Assembly (NCBI GenBank): GCA_020638675.1
Contig: JACKID010000001.1
Coordinates: 2,976,001 to 3,040,000, forward strand
Reading direction: 5' to 3'
DNA: 64,000 nucleotides
From: Planctomycetota bacterium
GTDB taxonomy: Bacteria > Planctomycetota > UBA8742 > UBA2392
In this document: positions 18,643-27,389 of the stretch, piece after piece
Numbering within the stretch: the stretch's first letter is position 1
Layout: the number at the start of each line of letters is the position of its first letter
Translations under genes and position numbers: made by a program
Notes under the pieces: generated by a model
Seen by the model: the letters and a program-made list of their open reading frames with translations, nothing else
Told to the model about the DNA's origin: nothing
Database searches by the model: none

Positions 18643-20154
18643 CTAGCGCTTCTGGAACGCCTGCGGGAAGTATTTCAGTGCGTCGACCAGCGGCTTGTGC
18701 GCGACCATGCCCAGACCGCAGATGCTGCCTTCTTCCATTTCCCAGCCTACGTCGTTGGCGTGCTGCAACGACTTCGGGTCGCCGCTTTCAAGATACTTGC
18801 CGACCTGGTTGTGCAGGTAGCGCGTGCCGATGCGGCACGGCGCGCACTGGCCGCAGCTTTCCACTTCAAAGAACTCAAGCTGCCACTGCGCGGCCTTGGC
18901 CATGTCGACCGTGTCGTTCAGCACCACGACGCCCGCGCTGCCGAGCATGCTGCCTTCCTTCTGCAGGCCTTTGAAATCGAGCGGCACATTGCGCTTTTCA
19001 ATCGGCAGGAAACCACTGGATGCTCCCCCCGGGCTGAAGGCCATCGGGTTGCCCATGTAGCCGCCGGCGGCCTGCACCAGCTCTTCCAGCGTCGAGCCCA
19101 GCGGCAGCTCATACACACCGGGCGTGTTCACGTGGCCGCTGATGCAATAGAGTTTGCTGCCCGCCTCAGTTTTGCCCCACGCCTTAAACTTCTCGCCGCC
19201 GCTCAAAATGATGTACGGCACGCAGGCGAACGTCTCGACGTTGCTGACCAGCGTGGGCTTGCCGCGGAAGCCGAATTCGAACGGAAACGGCGGCTTCAGG
19301 CGCGGCATGCCGCGCTTGCCTTCCATGCTTTCAAGCAGCGCCGTCTCCTCGCCGCAGATGTAGGCGCCGTGCCCGCGGTGGAAGTGCCAGTTCCAGTCCT
19401 TCACGTGCGCGCTCGCGCGCTTGAGTGCTTCCTGCACGGCCGCTGCTTCCGCGTTGAACTCGCCGCGGATGTAGAAGTAGATGTCCTTTGCCCCCACCAC
19501 CAGGGCCGCGATCGCCATGCCCTCGATCATCTTGTCGGACCGGCGCAACATGGTTTCGCGGTCCTTGAACGTGGCCGGCTCGGCTTCGTCGGCGTTGCAC
19601 ACCACGTAGCGCACCGGGTCTTTCTGGCCCGCCACGCCCTTCCACTTGATGTATGCCGGGAAGCCCGCGCCGCCGCGGCCTTGCAGCCCGGAGGCTTCGA
19701 TCTGTTTGAGGATGCCGTCCGGGCCAAGCTCGCGCGCCTTCTTCAGCGCGGCGAAGTCGTAGCTCGGCCTGCCCGCCAGATTGAGCGGCAATTCGGCGTT
19801 GTCGGGCGTGATGCTGCGCTTCTGCCTGGCGGCGTCGAAGACCTTCAGTTTTTCATCCAGCGCGGCCGGCGCGCGGTCGCACTGTCCGAGGCAACTGACT
19901 TCCTCGACTTCCTTGCCCTTGGCCTTCAGGTCGGCAACCAGTTGGTCGCTGCCCATGATGCGGCAGCTAAGTCCGTTGCAGACGCGTACACGCGGGCCGC
20001 CCTTGAGCAGCGTGTAGAACGTGCCGGCGCCCCAGACTTCGGCTTCGGGCACGCCGGTCTTTTCGCTGACCTGCCGGACCGTTTCTTCGGTCACGCCACC
20101 CAGTTCCTCCAGCAGAGGCAGGACGTGTTCACGGTCGGCGGTTCTCTTGAGCAT
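18643..20154 (-). CDS. fdhB: NAD-dependent formate dehydrogenase beta subunit (NuoE-NuoF fusion)
   Basis: 503 residues from ATG 20154 (MLKRTADREHV), preferred because ggaagg lies 8 bases upstream; an ATG at 20190 lacks a site. The N-terminal 130 residues are a NuoE-like thioredoxin-fold [2Fe-2S] domain (CNGLSC, CLGQCDRAP). Then comes a NuoF-type domain with the FMN/NADH segments GRGGAGFPAYIKW, CNADEAEPATFKDR and GAYICGEETALLESMEG, and the [4Fe-4S] ligand motif SCGQCAPCRIG. It passes electrons from the alpha subunit to NAD+. It is the first gene of a two-gene operon with fdhA. Confidence 0.93.
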   Translation of the reverse strand: MLKRTADREHVLPLLEELGGVTEETVRQVSEKTGVPEAEVWGAGTFYTLLKGGPRVRVCNGLSCRIMGSDQLVADLKAKGKEVEEVSCLGQCDRAPAALDEKLKVFDAARQKRSITPDNAELPLNLAGRPSYDFAALKKARELGPDGILKQIEASGLQGRGGAGFPAYIKWKGVAGQKDPVRYVVCNADEAEPATFKDRETMLRRSDKMIEGMAIAALVVGAKDIYFYIRGEFNAEAAAVQEALKRASAHVKDWNWHFHRGHGAYICGEETALLESMEGKRGMPRLKPPFPFEFGFRGKPTLVSNVETFACVPYIILSGGEKFKAWGKTEAGSKLYCISGHVNTPGVYELPLGSTLEELVQAAGGYMGNPMAFSPGGASSGFLPIEKRNVPLDFKGLQKEGSMLGSAGVVVLNDTVDMAKAAQWQLEFFEVESCGQCAPCRIGTRYLHNQVGKYLESGDPKSLQHANDVGWEMEEGSICGLGMVAHKPLVDALKYFPQAFQKR

Positions 20155-20477
20155 GTTGGCGGCCTTCCGGTATCCACAGCGAGCCCGCATCTAAGCATAG
20201 CGCGCCGCGCATGGCCATTGCGCGTGTGGCTAAAATGCAGATAAGGCCAACCTGCGACAAGACTTGCACCTTCCACAAAGAATGTCAGTTGCCGCCGACC
20301 GATCCTGACATTTCCACACTCAGCGTCGGCAGGCAGCCGTGGCCGACCACTGTCGCGTAAACGGATGCCCAACTCTTGCCTTGCAGCGCGGCAGCCCGAC
20401 GCACACAATCAGGTTGCGGTGCGGCGCAGGGGCCCCCTGTGAGGCAGGGACCGGCCGGGATTCCGAGGAGGAAGACC
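20155..20477. other. Divergent intergenic region, fdhB / secreted-protein operon
   Basis: About 320 bases between divergent transcription units. It must contain promoters in both directions. I saw no convincing -35/-10 pair, operator, riboswitch or small ORF. Confidence 0.4.
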
Positions 20478-21530
20478 ATGCGCAAAACACTCTTCCTGTT
20501 GCTGTCAGCGGTGCTGGCCTGCGCATTCGTCACGCCGCCGCAAGCCGCTTCGGCCAAGGACGACCCGAAGCCCGAGGCAGACCCCTACCGCCTGCTTCGC
20601 GTCGCAGGGCGTCAATGGACGCTCAAGCGTACGCCGAAGCCGGGCAACGAAGGCGGCGACACGTTCACCACCTACCACCACTTCGAGGTTCTGAACGTTT
20701 GGGAGGACCGGGCAGAGTATTCGCAATCCACGCTCGACGAAGGCATGAAGGCGGTCCCGGGCGACGTGTTCGTCATCAAGGTTGATTTCAAGGACGACCA
20801 GCTGCTCTTCCGAGACCCCATAGGCTTCAAGAAGGGCAAGGTTGAGAAGGTCAAAACCAAGGCGGGCACCTTTGAGTGCACGGTCTGGAGTTCGCTCGGG
20901 CGCGAGGACGGCGACGCCTACATCTGGCGCAGCAATGATTTCCCCGGGCTGATCGTGAAGCAGGATGACCGTTTCGGAACACGCGAGATCTGCGAGTTTG
21001 ACTTCGTCGACGGCGACCCGGGCTACAAGGCGCCCGCCGCCAAGAAGAACAAGAAGAAGAAGGGCGGCGCAGACTCCGACAAGATCGATCCCAAGAAGCT
21101 GTTCTCAAGCAAGGGGACGACCTGGGCGCTCAAGACCACGACAGAACGCGGCGAACGCGGCACGAAGACCATCGACGTGACCCAGTACGAAATCACCAAG
21201 GTCAGCGATGAGGAGTGCGAGCTGGAAATCACCAAGCTGACCCAGCTGTTTGAGAAGATTAAGGGCGAAGAGCCCGAAACGCGCATCATCAAGTTCGACG
21301 ACACCTTCAGCGACAACCTCGAGCCCAAAGAGCGCAGCCGTGAGGAACGCAAAGAGCTGCGCATCACCGCCGTGGGCTTGACGGAATGCACGGTCTACAC
21401 GTTCAAGGACGAGGAAGGCCGCGAAGGCCGGGCCTGGTACGACAACGAGTGGCCCGGGCTGGTCGTGCGCCGCACCATCGAGGGCGAGAACTTCAAGCAG
21501 CTCACCGAAATCGTCAAGTTTGAAGAATAG
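20478..21530 (+). CDS. Secreted two-repeat protein of an unrecognised family (operon gene 1)
   Basis: 350 residues from ATG 20478 with gaggaag upstream. A signal peptide (1-26) is followed by two copies of a roughly 150-residue domain (about 35-165 and 190-350) joined by a Lys-rich linker. Each copy has a W-x-x-K near its start, a strand-rich middle ending in T/F-E-C-T-V and a closing (F/W)PGL(V/I)V block. I do not recognise the family. The copies resemble each other and those in the next two genes. Probable periplasmic beta-sandwich protein. Co-transcribed with the next gene (15 bases away). Confidence 0.7.
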   Translation: MRKTLFLLLSAVLACAFVTPPQAASAKDDPKPEADPYRLLRVAGRQWTLKRTPKPGNEGGDTFTTYHHFEVLNVWEDRAEYSQSTLDEGMKAVPGDVFVIKVDFKDDQLLFRDPIGFKKGKVEKVKTKAGTFECTVWSSLGREDGDAYIWRSNDFPGLIVKQDDRFGTREICEFDFVDGDPGYKAPAAKKNKKKKGGADSDKIDPKKLFSSKGTTWALKTTTERGERGTKTIDVTQYEITKVSDEECELEITKLTQLFEKIKGEEPETRIIKFDDTFSDNLEPKERSREERKELRITAVGLTECTVYTFKDEEGREGRAWYDNEWPGLVVRRTIEGENFKQLTEIVKFEE

Positions 21531-21545
21531 CGGGGAAGACCGACC

Positions 21546-22571
21546 ATGCGCACTGTACTGCTGTTGCTGATTTCGGGCCTGCTGGCGCTGACCGCCGCCA
21601 TGCCCGCCAATGCCAAGGACGATCCGAAGCCCGAGGCCGACCCATACGTGCTTTTTCGCGTGGCCGGGCGCAAGTGGATGATCAAGCGGACGCCCAACGC
21701 CTCCAAGGGCTTTGAGAACAACCAGCTCAACTATCAGGAATTCGAGGTAATGGCGAGCTACGACGACCGGGCCGACGTCGAGCAATTGTCATACGACAAA
21801 ACCAAAAAGCCCACTACGAATGACCCCATCAAGCTGAACGTGGAGTTCAGCCAGGACGCGCTGCTGTTCAAGGACCCGGTCGGCTACAACAAGAGCAAGA
21901 TCGACAAAGTGAAGACGGACGTCGGCACCTTTGAATGCACGCTCTGGACGAAGAACGGTCCCGAGGGCAATTCCAGCATGTGGCGCAGCAACGACTTCCC
22001 CGGGCTGGTTGTGAAGCTGGACGACCCGTACGGCAACTCGATCCTGATCGACTTTGACTGGGTCGAAGGCGACCCCGGCTACAAGGACACATCAAAGAAG
22101 AAGAAAAAGGACGAAGACGAAAAGATCGACCCAAAGCGCCTGTACAGCAACAAGGGCGCCACGTGGATCCTGCAAAGCGATACCACTCGCGGCGAGCGCG
22201 GCACGCGCACGATCGAAGTGACGCAGTACGAAGTGAAGAAGGTCAGCGACGAAGAGTGCGAAGTCGAAGTCACCAGGCTCAGCCAGTTGCTGCAGAAAAT
22301 CAAAGGCGAAGACGAGCAGACACTCATCATCAAGTTCGACGCCGGCTTCGAGGACAACCTCAAGCCGAAGGAGCGCTCGCGCAAGGACCGCGTCGAGAAG
22401 CGCATCACGAAGGTCGGGCTGATGACCTGCGATGTCTACTCCTACAAAGACGAAGAAGGCCGTGAAGCCTTTGCCTGGTACGCGCAGGAATGGCCGGGGC
22501 TGGTCGTGCGCCGCGTGGTCACCGGTGAGGACTACAAGCAGGTCACCGAAATCATCAAGTTCGAAGAGTAG
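21546..22571 (+). CDS. Secreted two-repeat protein, paralogue of the preceding gene (operon gene 2)
   Basis: 341 residues with a signal peptide (MRTVLLLLISGLLAL, cleavage near ANA) and the same architecture as its upstream neighbour: two repeat domains split by a Lys/Asp-rich linker. It shares DDPKPEADPY at the mature N-terminus, RVAGRKWMIKRTP, GTFECTLW, NDFPGLVVK and a closing TEIIKFEE. It clearly arose by tandem duplication. A ggggaag site precedes the ATG. Function unknown. Confidence 0.72.
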   Translation: MRTVLLLLISGLLALTAAMPANAKDDPKPEADPYVLFRVAGRKWMIKRTPNASKGFENNQLNYQEFEVMASYDDRADVEQLSYDKTKKPTTNDPIKLNVEFSQDALLFKDPVGYNKSKIDKVKTDVGTFECTLWTKNGPEGNSSMWRSNDFPGLVVKLDDPYGNSILIDFDWVEGDPGYKDTSKKKKKDEDEKIDPKRLYSNKGATWILQSDTTRGERGTRTIEVTQYEVKKVSDEECEVEVTRLSQLLQKIKGEDEQTLIIKFDAGFEDNLKPKERSRKDRVEKRITKVGLMTCDVYSYKDEEGREAFAWYAQEWPGLVVRRVVTGEDYKQVTEIIKFEE

Positions 22572-22585
22572 TGCCGGAGAAGCCC

Positions 22586-24106
22586 ATGATCGCAAAGGCA
22601 TACCTGTGCCTGGCGACGGTCGTGCTGTGCAGCGCGCTGTGTGCGCAAGACGACCCGGAGCCGCCCCAGCCCGTCGACCAAATCGGCGAATACTTCGCCA
22701 AGCTCGACGCCGATAAGGACGGCAAGGTCACCGTCGACGAGGTGCACGCGACCGCCGAAGCCCAGGCCGGCGCGGAGGCAACGACGCTGGCGAAGCTGAC
22801 TTCGTTCGGCTCATACCTCGTGGATCACGTCATCGCAGACCAGGACGACGACGGGCTCGTCACCGAAATGGAACTCAGGCAGTACATCTCCGACCTGAAC
22901 GCCAAGACCAGGCGCCTGCGGGTGAGTCGCAAAGACTTCGCCGTGCTTGAGAAGGAATACCTCGACGCCTACATCGCCGAGAGTCTCAACGTCTATGACA
23001 AGGACAAGGACGGCTACCTGTCCCGGACCGAAGCACTCGCCAATAAGGAAATCAACGAGGCCGGCTGGGTCGAGCTGGATATCGACGGCGACGGGCGTCT
23101 CGGCGGCGAAGAGTACAAGCACGTCTACCGCGGGCTGGTGCGTGCGGCGTACAGCCTTGAGGAATCCCCCTCTGACATCAACCCGAGGTACGTGCCCGCA
23201 AACGTGAAGCAGGAGTTCGCCGGCCTGGACACCAACGGCGACGGCGAGGCCACGCTGGCGGAGGTCGAGTTCGTCAGCAAGAACGCAAACTCGGCCAAGC
23301 AGTACTGGTGGGGCGCCTTCGTGCGCTTCCTTGCGATGGACACTACCGGCGACAGCAAAGTGCTGTTGACCGAATACTTCCTGTTCAGCGAAGACGTCCC
23401 GCCGGCGGCCAAGCACAAGCTGTTCCCGGACGACAAGGCCGCCGCCATGGACCTGATCTGGGCCGACCTCGACACGGACAAGGACGCCGCCGTCAGCAAG
23501 GACGAGTACGCCGCCCTGCCGCTGGACACATCCAAGTTCGACGACATCGACAAAGACAAGAACAACAAGCTCAGCAAGGATGAAGTCTGGAACGCCCTGA
23601 TGGCGATGTTCGCCACCACCTACGAGTACGTCGACGACGGCTCAGGCAAGACGGTCGAGGACCCCGACCCGAGAACGGGCAAAGAGCTGTTCGCGCTGTA
23701 CACAAAAGTCGGGCGAAGCTGGACCGTGAAGTACACGACCACAATCGAAGGCATGGAGCCGATCGTTCAATACACAAAGACCGAAGTGCTCGAAGCCGGC
23801 CCCACCTGGGCGAAGATCCGGATCACGACATTGAACGCCGACAAGCAGCGCACGCCCGCCAAGCCGCTGGAAAGCCGAATCGAGTTCAAGAGCGGCGAAG
23901 CGGGAGAACGCGACAATATCGCGAAGATTACCGAAGAGACCATCAAGGTCGAAGCCGGCGAATTCGAATGCAGCGTGGTGAGCGTGCAGTCCGACGGCGA
24001 GAAAACCACGATGTGGATCTCGAAGAAGTACCCGCAGCTGACCATCAAGCTCTCGATTTCAGGCGTTGCAGGCACGGACGCAGAGCTCGTCGAGTTCGTG
24101 GAGTAG
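22586..24106 (+). CDS. Secreted protein with eight EF-hands fused to the shared repeat domain (operon gene 3)
   Basis: 506 residues from ATG 22586 (MIAKAYLCLAT); a GTG at 22571 overlaps the preceding stop and is less likely. After a signal peptide there are eight 12-residue EF-loops: DADKDGKVTVDE, DQDDDGLVTEME, DKDKDGYLSRTE, DIDGDGRLGGEE, DTNGDGEATLAE, DTTGDSKVLLTE, DTDKDAAVSKDE and DKDKNNKLSKDE. The last three have a changed central Gly. The C-terminal 130 residues (GRSWTVKYTTT ... EFECSVV ... YPQLTIKL) match the repeat domain of the two upstream proteins. A calcium-responsive envelope role is an inference. Confidence 0.8.
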   Translation: MIAKAYLCLATVVLCSALCAQDDPEPPQPVDQIGEYFAKLDADKDGKVTVDEVHATAEAQAGAEATTLAKLTSFGSYLVDHVIADQDDDGLVTEMELRQYISDLNAKTRRLRVSRKDFAVLEKEYLDAYIAESLNVYDKDKDGYLSRTEALANKEINEAGWVELDIDGDGRLGGEEYKHVYRGLVRAAYSLEESPSDINPRYVPANVKQEFAGLDTNGDGEATLAEVEFVSKNANSAKQYWWGAFVRFLAMDTTGDSKVLLTEYFLFSEDVPPAAKHKLFPDDKAAAMDLIWADLDTDKDAAVSKDEYAALPLDTSKFDDIDKDKNNKLSKDEVWNALMAMFATTYEYVDDGSGKTVEDPDPRTGKELFALYTKVGRSWTVKYTTTIEGMEPIVQYTKTEVLEAGPTWAKIRITTLNADKQRTPAKPLESRIEFKSGEAGERDNIAKITEETIKVEAGEFECSVVSVQSDGEKTTMWISKKYPQLTIKLSISGVAGTDAELVEFVE

Positions 24107-24126
24107 CGTGCCCAATCAACCTCTAG

Positions 24127-24153
24127 CGGCCGGGCGCCACGCCCGGCCGTTTT
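24127..24153 (+). terminator. Intrinsic terminator of the three-gene secreted operon
   Basis: cggccgggc / gcccggccg stem (9 bp) with loop gccac followed by tttt, 20 bases past the stop of the EF-hand gene. Confidence 0.85.
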
Positions 24154-24313
24154 GCATCCGCTACGTCCGGTAACGGCTCGAAATCGCCTTGTGGCGCATT
24201 TTCTTCAAAGTCGAACTCCGCGTGCTGCCGAATGCAGGACTACCGCCCGGACCCGTGGTCCGGGGGCCGATACGCCACCAAACGTCGCAAGACGATCTGA
24301 CAAGGAGGACCCG

Positions 24314-25060
24314 ATGACCCGAAGCCGCATATCCATGATCGTTGCAGCGGCCGGACTCGTGCTGGTGGGGCTGCTCGCTGCCGCCCTGTTTACCCCCAGC
24401 AAGGACGAGCCGACCGAGGACCAGAACACCGACGCCGCCAAGAGCGAAAAGGCCGAGCCGGTGCAGATGACCAGCGTGCTGGACTACAAGCTGGACGTCC
24501 CGCCGATCGAGGCGCCGACGCCGACGCCGGAAGTGAAACCCGAGCCGAAGAAGGAAGACGCGCCCGCACCCACGCCCAAGAGCGAAGGCGGCGTGATCGA
24601 ATACAAGATTCAGCCGGGCGACATGATCAGCAAACTGGCGGTCAAGTATGGCTGCAGCAGCGAAGACATCTACAAACTGAATGACGGGCTGAGCAAGGAG
24701 ACCGCATCAAAGCTCCGCGTCGGCCAGACCATCAAGATCCCGACCGGCGAAAAGGGTGCCGAGGCAGTGGCCAACGCCGGCAAGTCCGAGCCGAAGCCGA
24801 CCGGTGACTACTACCCGAAGCGCGTCGTCGTGGCCGAGCCGGGCGATACCGCCTTCAGCCTCGCCATCGAGTACTACGGCGCCCGCAACCTGTTCCGCAA
24901 GATCATCGACGCCAACCCGGAGCTGACCTGGAGCGACCGCCTCAAGGGCGGCGAGCAGGTGATGCTGCCGGAACACGGTGATGCCCCCAGCACCGCGAGC
25001 AGCGACAAGCCCTCCGGCGAAACCGTTGAGCGCAGCAGCCTTATCCCGCCGCGCAAGTAG
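24314..25060 (+). CDS. Membrane-anchored double-LysM protein
   Basis: 248 residues from ATG 24314, with a perfect aaggagg at 24302-24308. An uncleaved or signal-anchor helix (residues about 8-26) is followed by a Pro/Lys-rich linker. Then come two LysM domains: about 93-145 (YKIQPGDMISKLAVKYGCSSEDIYKLN) and about 168-220 (VVAEPGDTAFSLAIEYYGARNLFRKIIDAN). LysM binds peptidoglycan GlcNAc, so this is likely a cell-wall-tethered periplasmic protein. Monocistronic. Confidence 0.85.
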   Translation: MTRSRISMIVAAAGLVLVGLLAAALFTPSKDEPTEDQNTDAAKSEKAEPVQMTSVLDYKLDVPPIEAPTPTPEVKPEPKKEDAPAPTPKSEGGVIEYKIQPGDMISKLAVKYGCSSEDIYKLNDGLSKETASKLRVGQTIKIPTGEKGAEAVANAGKSEPKPTGDYYPKRVVVAEPGDTAFSLAIEYYGARNLFRKIIDANPELTWSDRLKGGEQVMLPEHGDAPSTASSDKPSGETVERSSLIPPRK

Positions 25061-25078
25061 TGCATGCAGCCAAAACAA

Positions 25079-25103
25079 AAGCCCCCGCGATCCGCGGGGG
25101 CTT
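25079..25103. terminator. Bidirectional terminator, LysM gene / response regulator
   Basis: Perfect 11-bp stem aagcccccgcg / cgcgggggctt with loop atc, flanked by tt on plus and a TTTTGTTTT run on minus. It serves both convergent genes. Confidence 0.85.
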
Positions 25104-25115
25104 TGCTTTGTCAGG

Positions 25116-25580
25116 CTAGTTGTCGCTGGGCGGTGGGGCTTTCACGAAGTGCGCCCAGAACTGGCCCAGCGCATTAAGCAGCTCAACAAACTTCTCGTAC
25201 TCGGCCGGTTTGGTCACGAAGGCGTTGGCGCCGCGCGCGTAACTGGCGGTCACGTCGGCGTCGGCCGTGCTGGTGGTCAGCACCGTAACCGGAATCTGCG
25301 CAAGCTTTGGCTCGGCCTTCAAGCGATCGAGGAACTCGTGCCCGTTCATGCGCGGCATGTTGAGGTCAAGCAGCACGATGTCAGGGCGCGGGTTGGCGGA
25401 CTCGTCACTGAAGTCGCCCTCGCGCCTGAGATACTGCAGGGCCGCGACGCCGTCATCCACAACCCGCAGATCGGCGTCGAGCGTCGAATCCTCCAGCGCA
25501 CGACGCGTCAGGGCCTGCTGGACGGGGCTGTCCTCGACCAGCAGGATGGTGAAGGGGCGTGTCTGGGTACTCTCGGTCAT
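25116..25580 (-). CDS. Single-domain response regulator (CheY/Rcp1-like)
   Basis: 154 residues, one receiver domain: acidic pocket VEDS, phospho-acceptor in LLDLNMP, switch TTS and lysine in TKPAEYEKF. No output domain. The ATG overlaps the stop of the upstream kinase gene (ATGA), indicating translational coupling. Rcp1-type regulators commonly pair with PAS/phytochrome-type hybrid-free kinases like its neighbour. It likely relays phosphate by protein contact rather than by DNA binding. Confidence 0.92.
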   Translation of the reverse strand: MTESTQTRPFTILLVEDSPVQQALTRRALEDSTLDADLRVVDDGVAALQYLRREGDFSDESANPRPDIVLLDLNMPRMNGHEFLDRLKAEPKLAQIPVTVLTTSTADADVTASYARGANAFVTKPAEYEKFVELLNALGQFWAHFVKAPPPSDN

Positions 25581-27349
25581 TCCGTTCCCGAATTCGTTAC
25601 CGCGGCTTGCTTCACAGCGGGAAGGCTAAGCTTGAAACGACTGCCCTCGCCGGGCGTCGACTCAACCTGAATCCGGCCGCCATGGCGTTCCACTATCTTA
25701 CGGCATACCGATAGCCCGATTCCAGAGCCTTCGTACTTGCCGATGCCATGAAGTCGCTTGAAGGGCATGAAGATCTGGTCCAGGTACTGGTTGTCGATCC
25801 CGATGCCGTTGTCGGTGATTTCGAGCTGGACCTCGTCGCCAACTCGCTCGCCCGACACCTTGACCAGCGGCTTTACGCCCGGGCGGCGGAATTTCAGCCC
25901 GTTGGCAATCAGGTTCTGGAGCACCCTGCCCAGCTGCATGTCGTCGCCGACTACGCTCGGAAGCCCGTTGTATTCGACCTTTCCGCCGGTTTCGACAATG
26001 CGTGCCTGCAGGTCGCCGGTTACACGCTTCATCACATCCTGCAGGCTGATCTCGACCATCTTCAGCTCGCGGTGGCCCGAGCGCGAATACTCCAGCAGGT
26101 CGGTGATCAGGCGCTGCATCCGCAGACTGGCATCGAGGATGGCGGTGATGTCCTCTTGCGCACGCTTGGGCAGTTCGGCCCCGAGGTCTACTTTCAGAAG
26201 CCCGCAATAGGTGCTCATTGTCCGCAGCGGCTCCTGCAGGTCGTGGCTGGCTACGTAGTTGAACTCGTTCAACTCATTGACCAGCGACTCCAGTTCTTCA
26301 TTCTGCTCGTGCAGTTTCTGTGCCTGCTGCTTCTCCAGCTCGGCCGCGGTCAGGCGGTCGGTAATGTCGCGCACGATACAGCTCACACGCGGCGTGCCTT
26401 CATAGTCGTAGACGCTGACCGATAGCGAGATCGGGAAGCGCGTGCCGTCCTTGCGCTTGCCGTAGTGCGTGCGCTCGACCGGCCCGGTGGAACGCCGCCG
26501 CGCGTACTCGGCCAGGATCCAGAGCCGGTCGCCGCCGCGATACTCAAACAGGTCGGGCACCAGCAGGTCCACATTCCGGCCGATGATTTCGTCCGGCTCC
26601 CAGCCGAAGAGCTTGCGCGTAGCGGGGTTGATCGCCTGCACGATGCCGCCGACCACCACGATGAAGATGGCGTCGGCCGCTCCGTCCAGGATGGCGCGTG
26701 CGCGCTTCTCCTGGTGACGCAGCTCGAACTCGAGCTCTTTGGTATGGGTGATGTCGCTGGCGTAAAGCAGACCGGCTGATGCCTCCGGCACGCCGCGCAT
26801 GTGGCAGATGTACCAGCGCTTCCCCCACTGGACCTCGATCGGCTCCAGTGCCCCGCCGCGCAGGCACTCCTCCACCTGCTCCAGCGTCAGGCCAGGCACG
26901 ATCTTGCAGATGTCCTTGCCGGTCGGCGACTCGCCGGTGATCAGATTGATCGCGGCGTGGTTGCAGCGCGTGATCATGCCGTGTGCATCGAAACGCAGGA
27001 CGGGGCCGGGATTCAGCTGTGGGAACAGCAGCTCTTCGCGAAGCTTGCCTTCAACCTTCTCGCGCTTCGCAACCTGCTCGGCCAACAGCTGGCCAGTGTT
27101 CTTCAGGTCGCTGCGGCTGGAATCCACCGCCTTCTCAATGGACGCCATGCGCCATGAGACGGCCGCGAAGACCAGCACAACCAGCACGCAGAAGCCGAAT
27201 ACGGTGCCCCAGACAACGAAGTTACTGCCGGAGCCCGGCACGACCGCCATCACACCCAGCAACACCGCAAACGCCAGTGCCGCACCCAGCGCGAACGCGG
27301 AGTACCAGCCCAGCTTGCGCCGTAGCTCAGTGATGCCCGGGTCTGCCAT
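25577..27349 (-). CDS. Membrane PAS-sensor histidine kinase
   Basis: 590 residues from ATG 27349; a GTG two codons earlier is also possible. Two transmembrane helices (about 15-37 and 47-67) leave almost no periplasmic loop. A linker and two PAS domains follow (about 105-200 and 210-335). Next is a HisKA dimerisation domain with phospho-acceptor SHDLQEPLR, then HATPase_c with N box NLIANGLKF, DNGIGI, and GSGIGLSVCRKIVERHGG. Sensing is probably cytoplasmic through PAS. Operon with the response regulator downstream. Confidence 0.92.
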   Translation of the reverse strand: MADPGITELRRKLGWYSAFALGAALAFAVLLGVMAVVPGSGSNFVVWGTVFGFCVLVVLVFAAVSWRMASIEKAVDSSRSDLKNTGQLLAEQVAKREKVEGKLREELLFPQLNPGPVLRFDAHGMITRCNHAAINLITGESPTGKDICKIVPGLTLEQVEECLRGGALEPIEVQWGKRWYICHMRGVPEASAGLLYASDITHTKELEFELRHQEKRARAILDGAADAIFIVVVGGIVQAINPATRKLFGWEPDEIIGRNVDLLVPDLFEYRGGDRLWILAEYARRRSTGPVERTHYGKRKDGTRFPISLSVSVYDYEGTPRVSCIVRDITDRLTAAELEKQQAQKLHEQNEELESLVNELNEFNYVASHDLQEPLRTMSTYCGLLKVDLGAELPKRAQEDITAILDASLRMQRLITDLLEYSRSGHRELKMVEISLQDVMKRVTGDLQARIVETGGKVEYNGLPSVVGDDMQLGRVLQNLIANGLKFRRPGVKPLVKVSGERVGDEVQLEITDNGIGIDNQYLDQIFMPFKRLHGIGKYEGSGIGLSVCRKIVERHGGRIQVESTPGEGSRFKLSLPAVKQAAVTNSGTE

Positions 27350-27389
27350 GCGCACAGTTTGCCCGGATCAGCCCTCGATTGGAATGCCG

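Noticed and set aside
18622..20244. Plus-strand 540-codon ORF opposite fdhB
   Set aside because: Antisense shadow; fdhB motifs are unequivocal.
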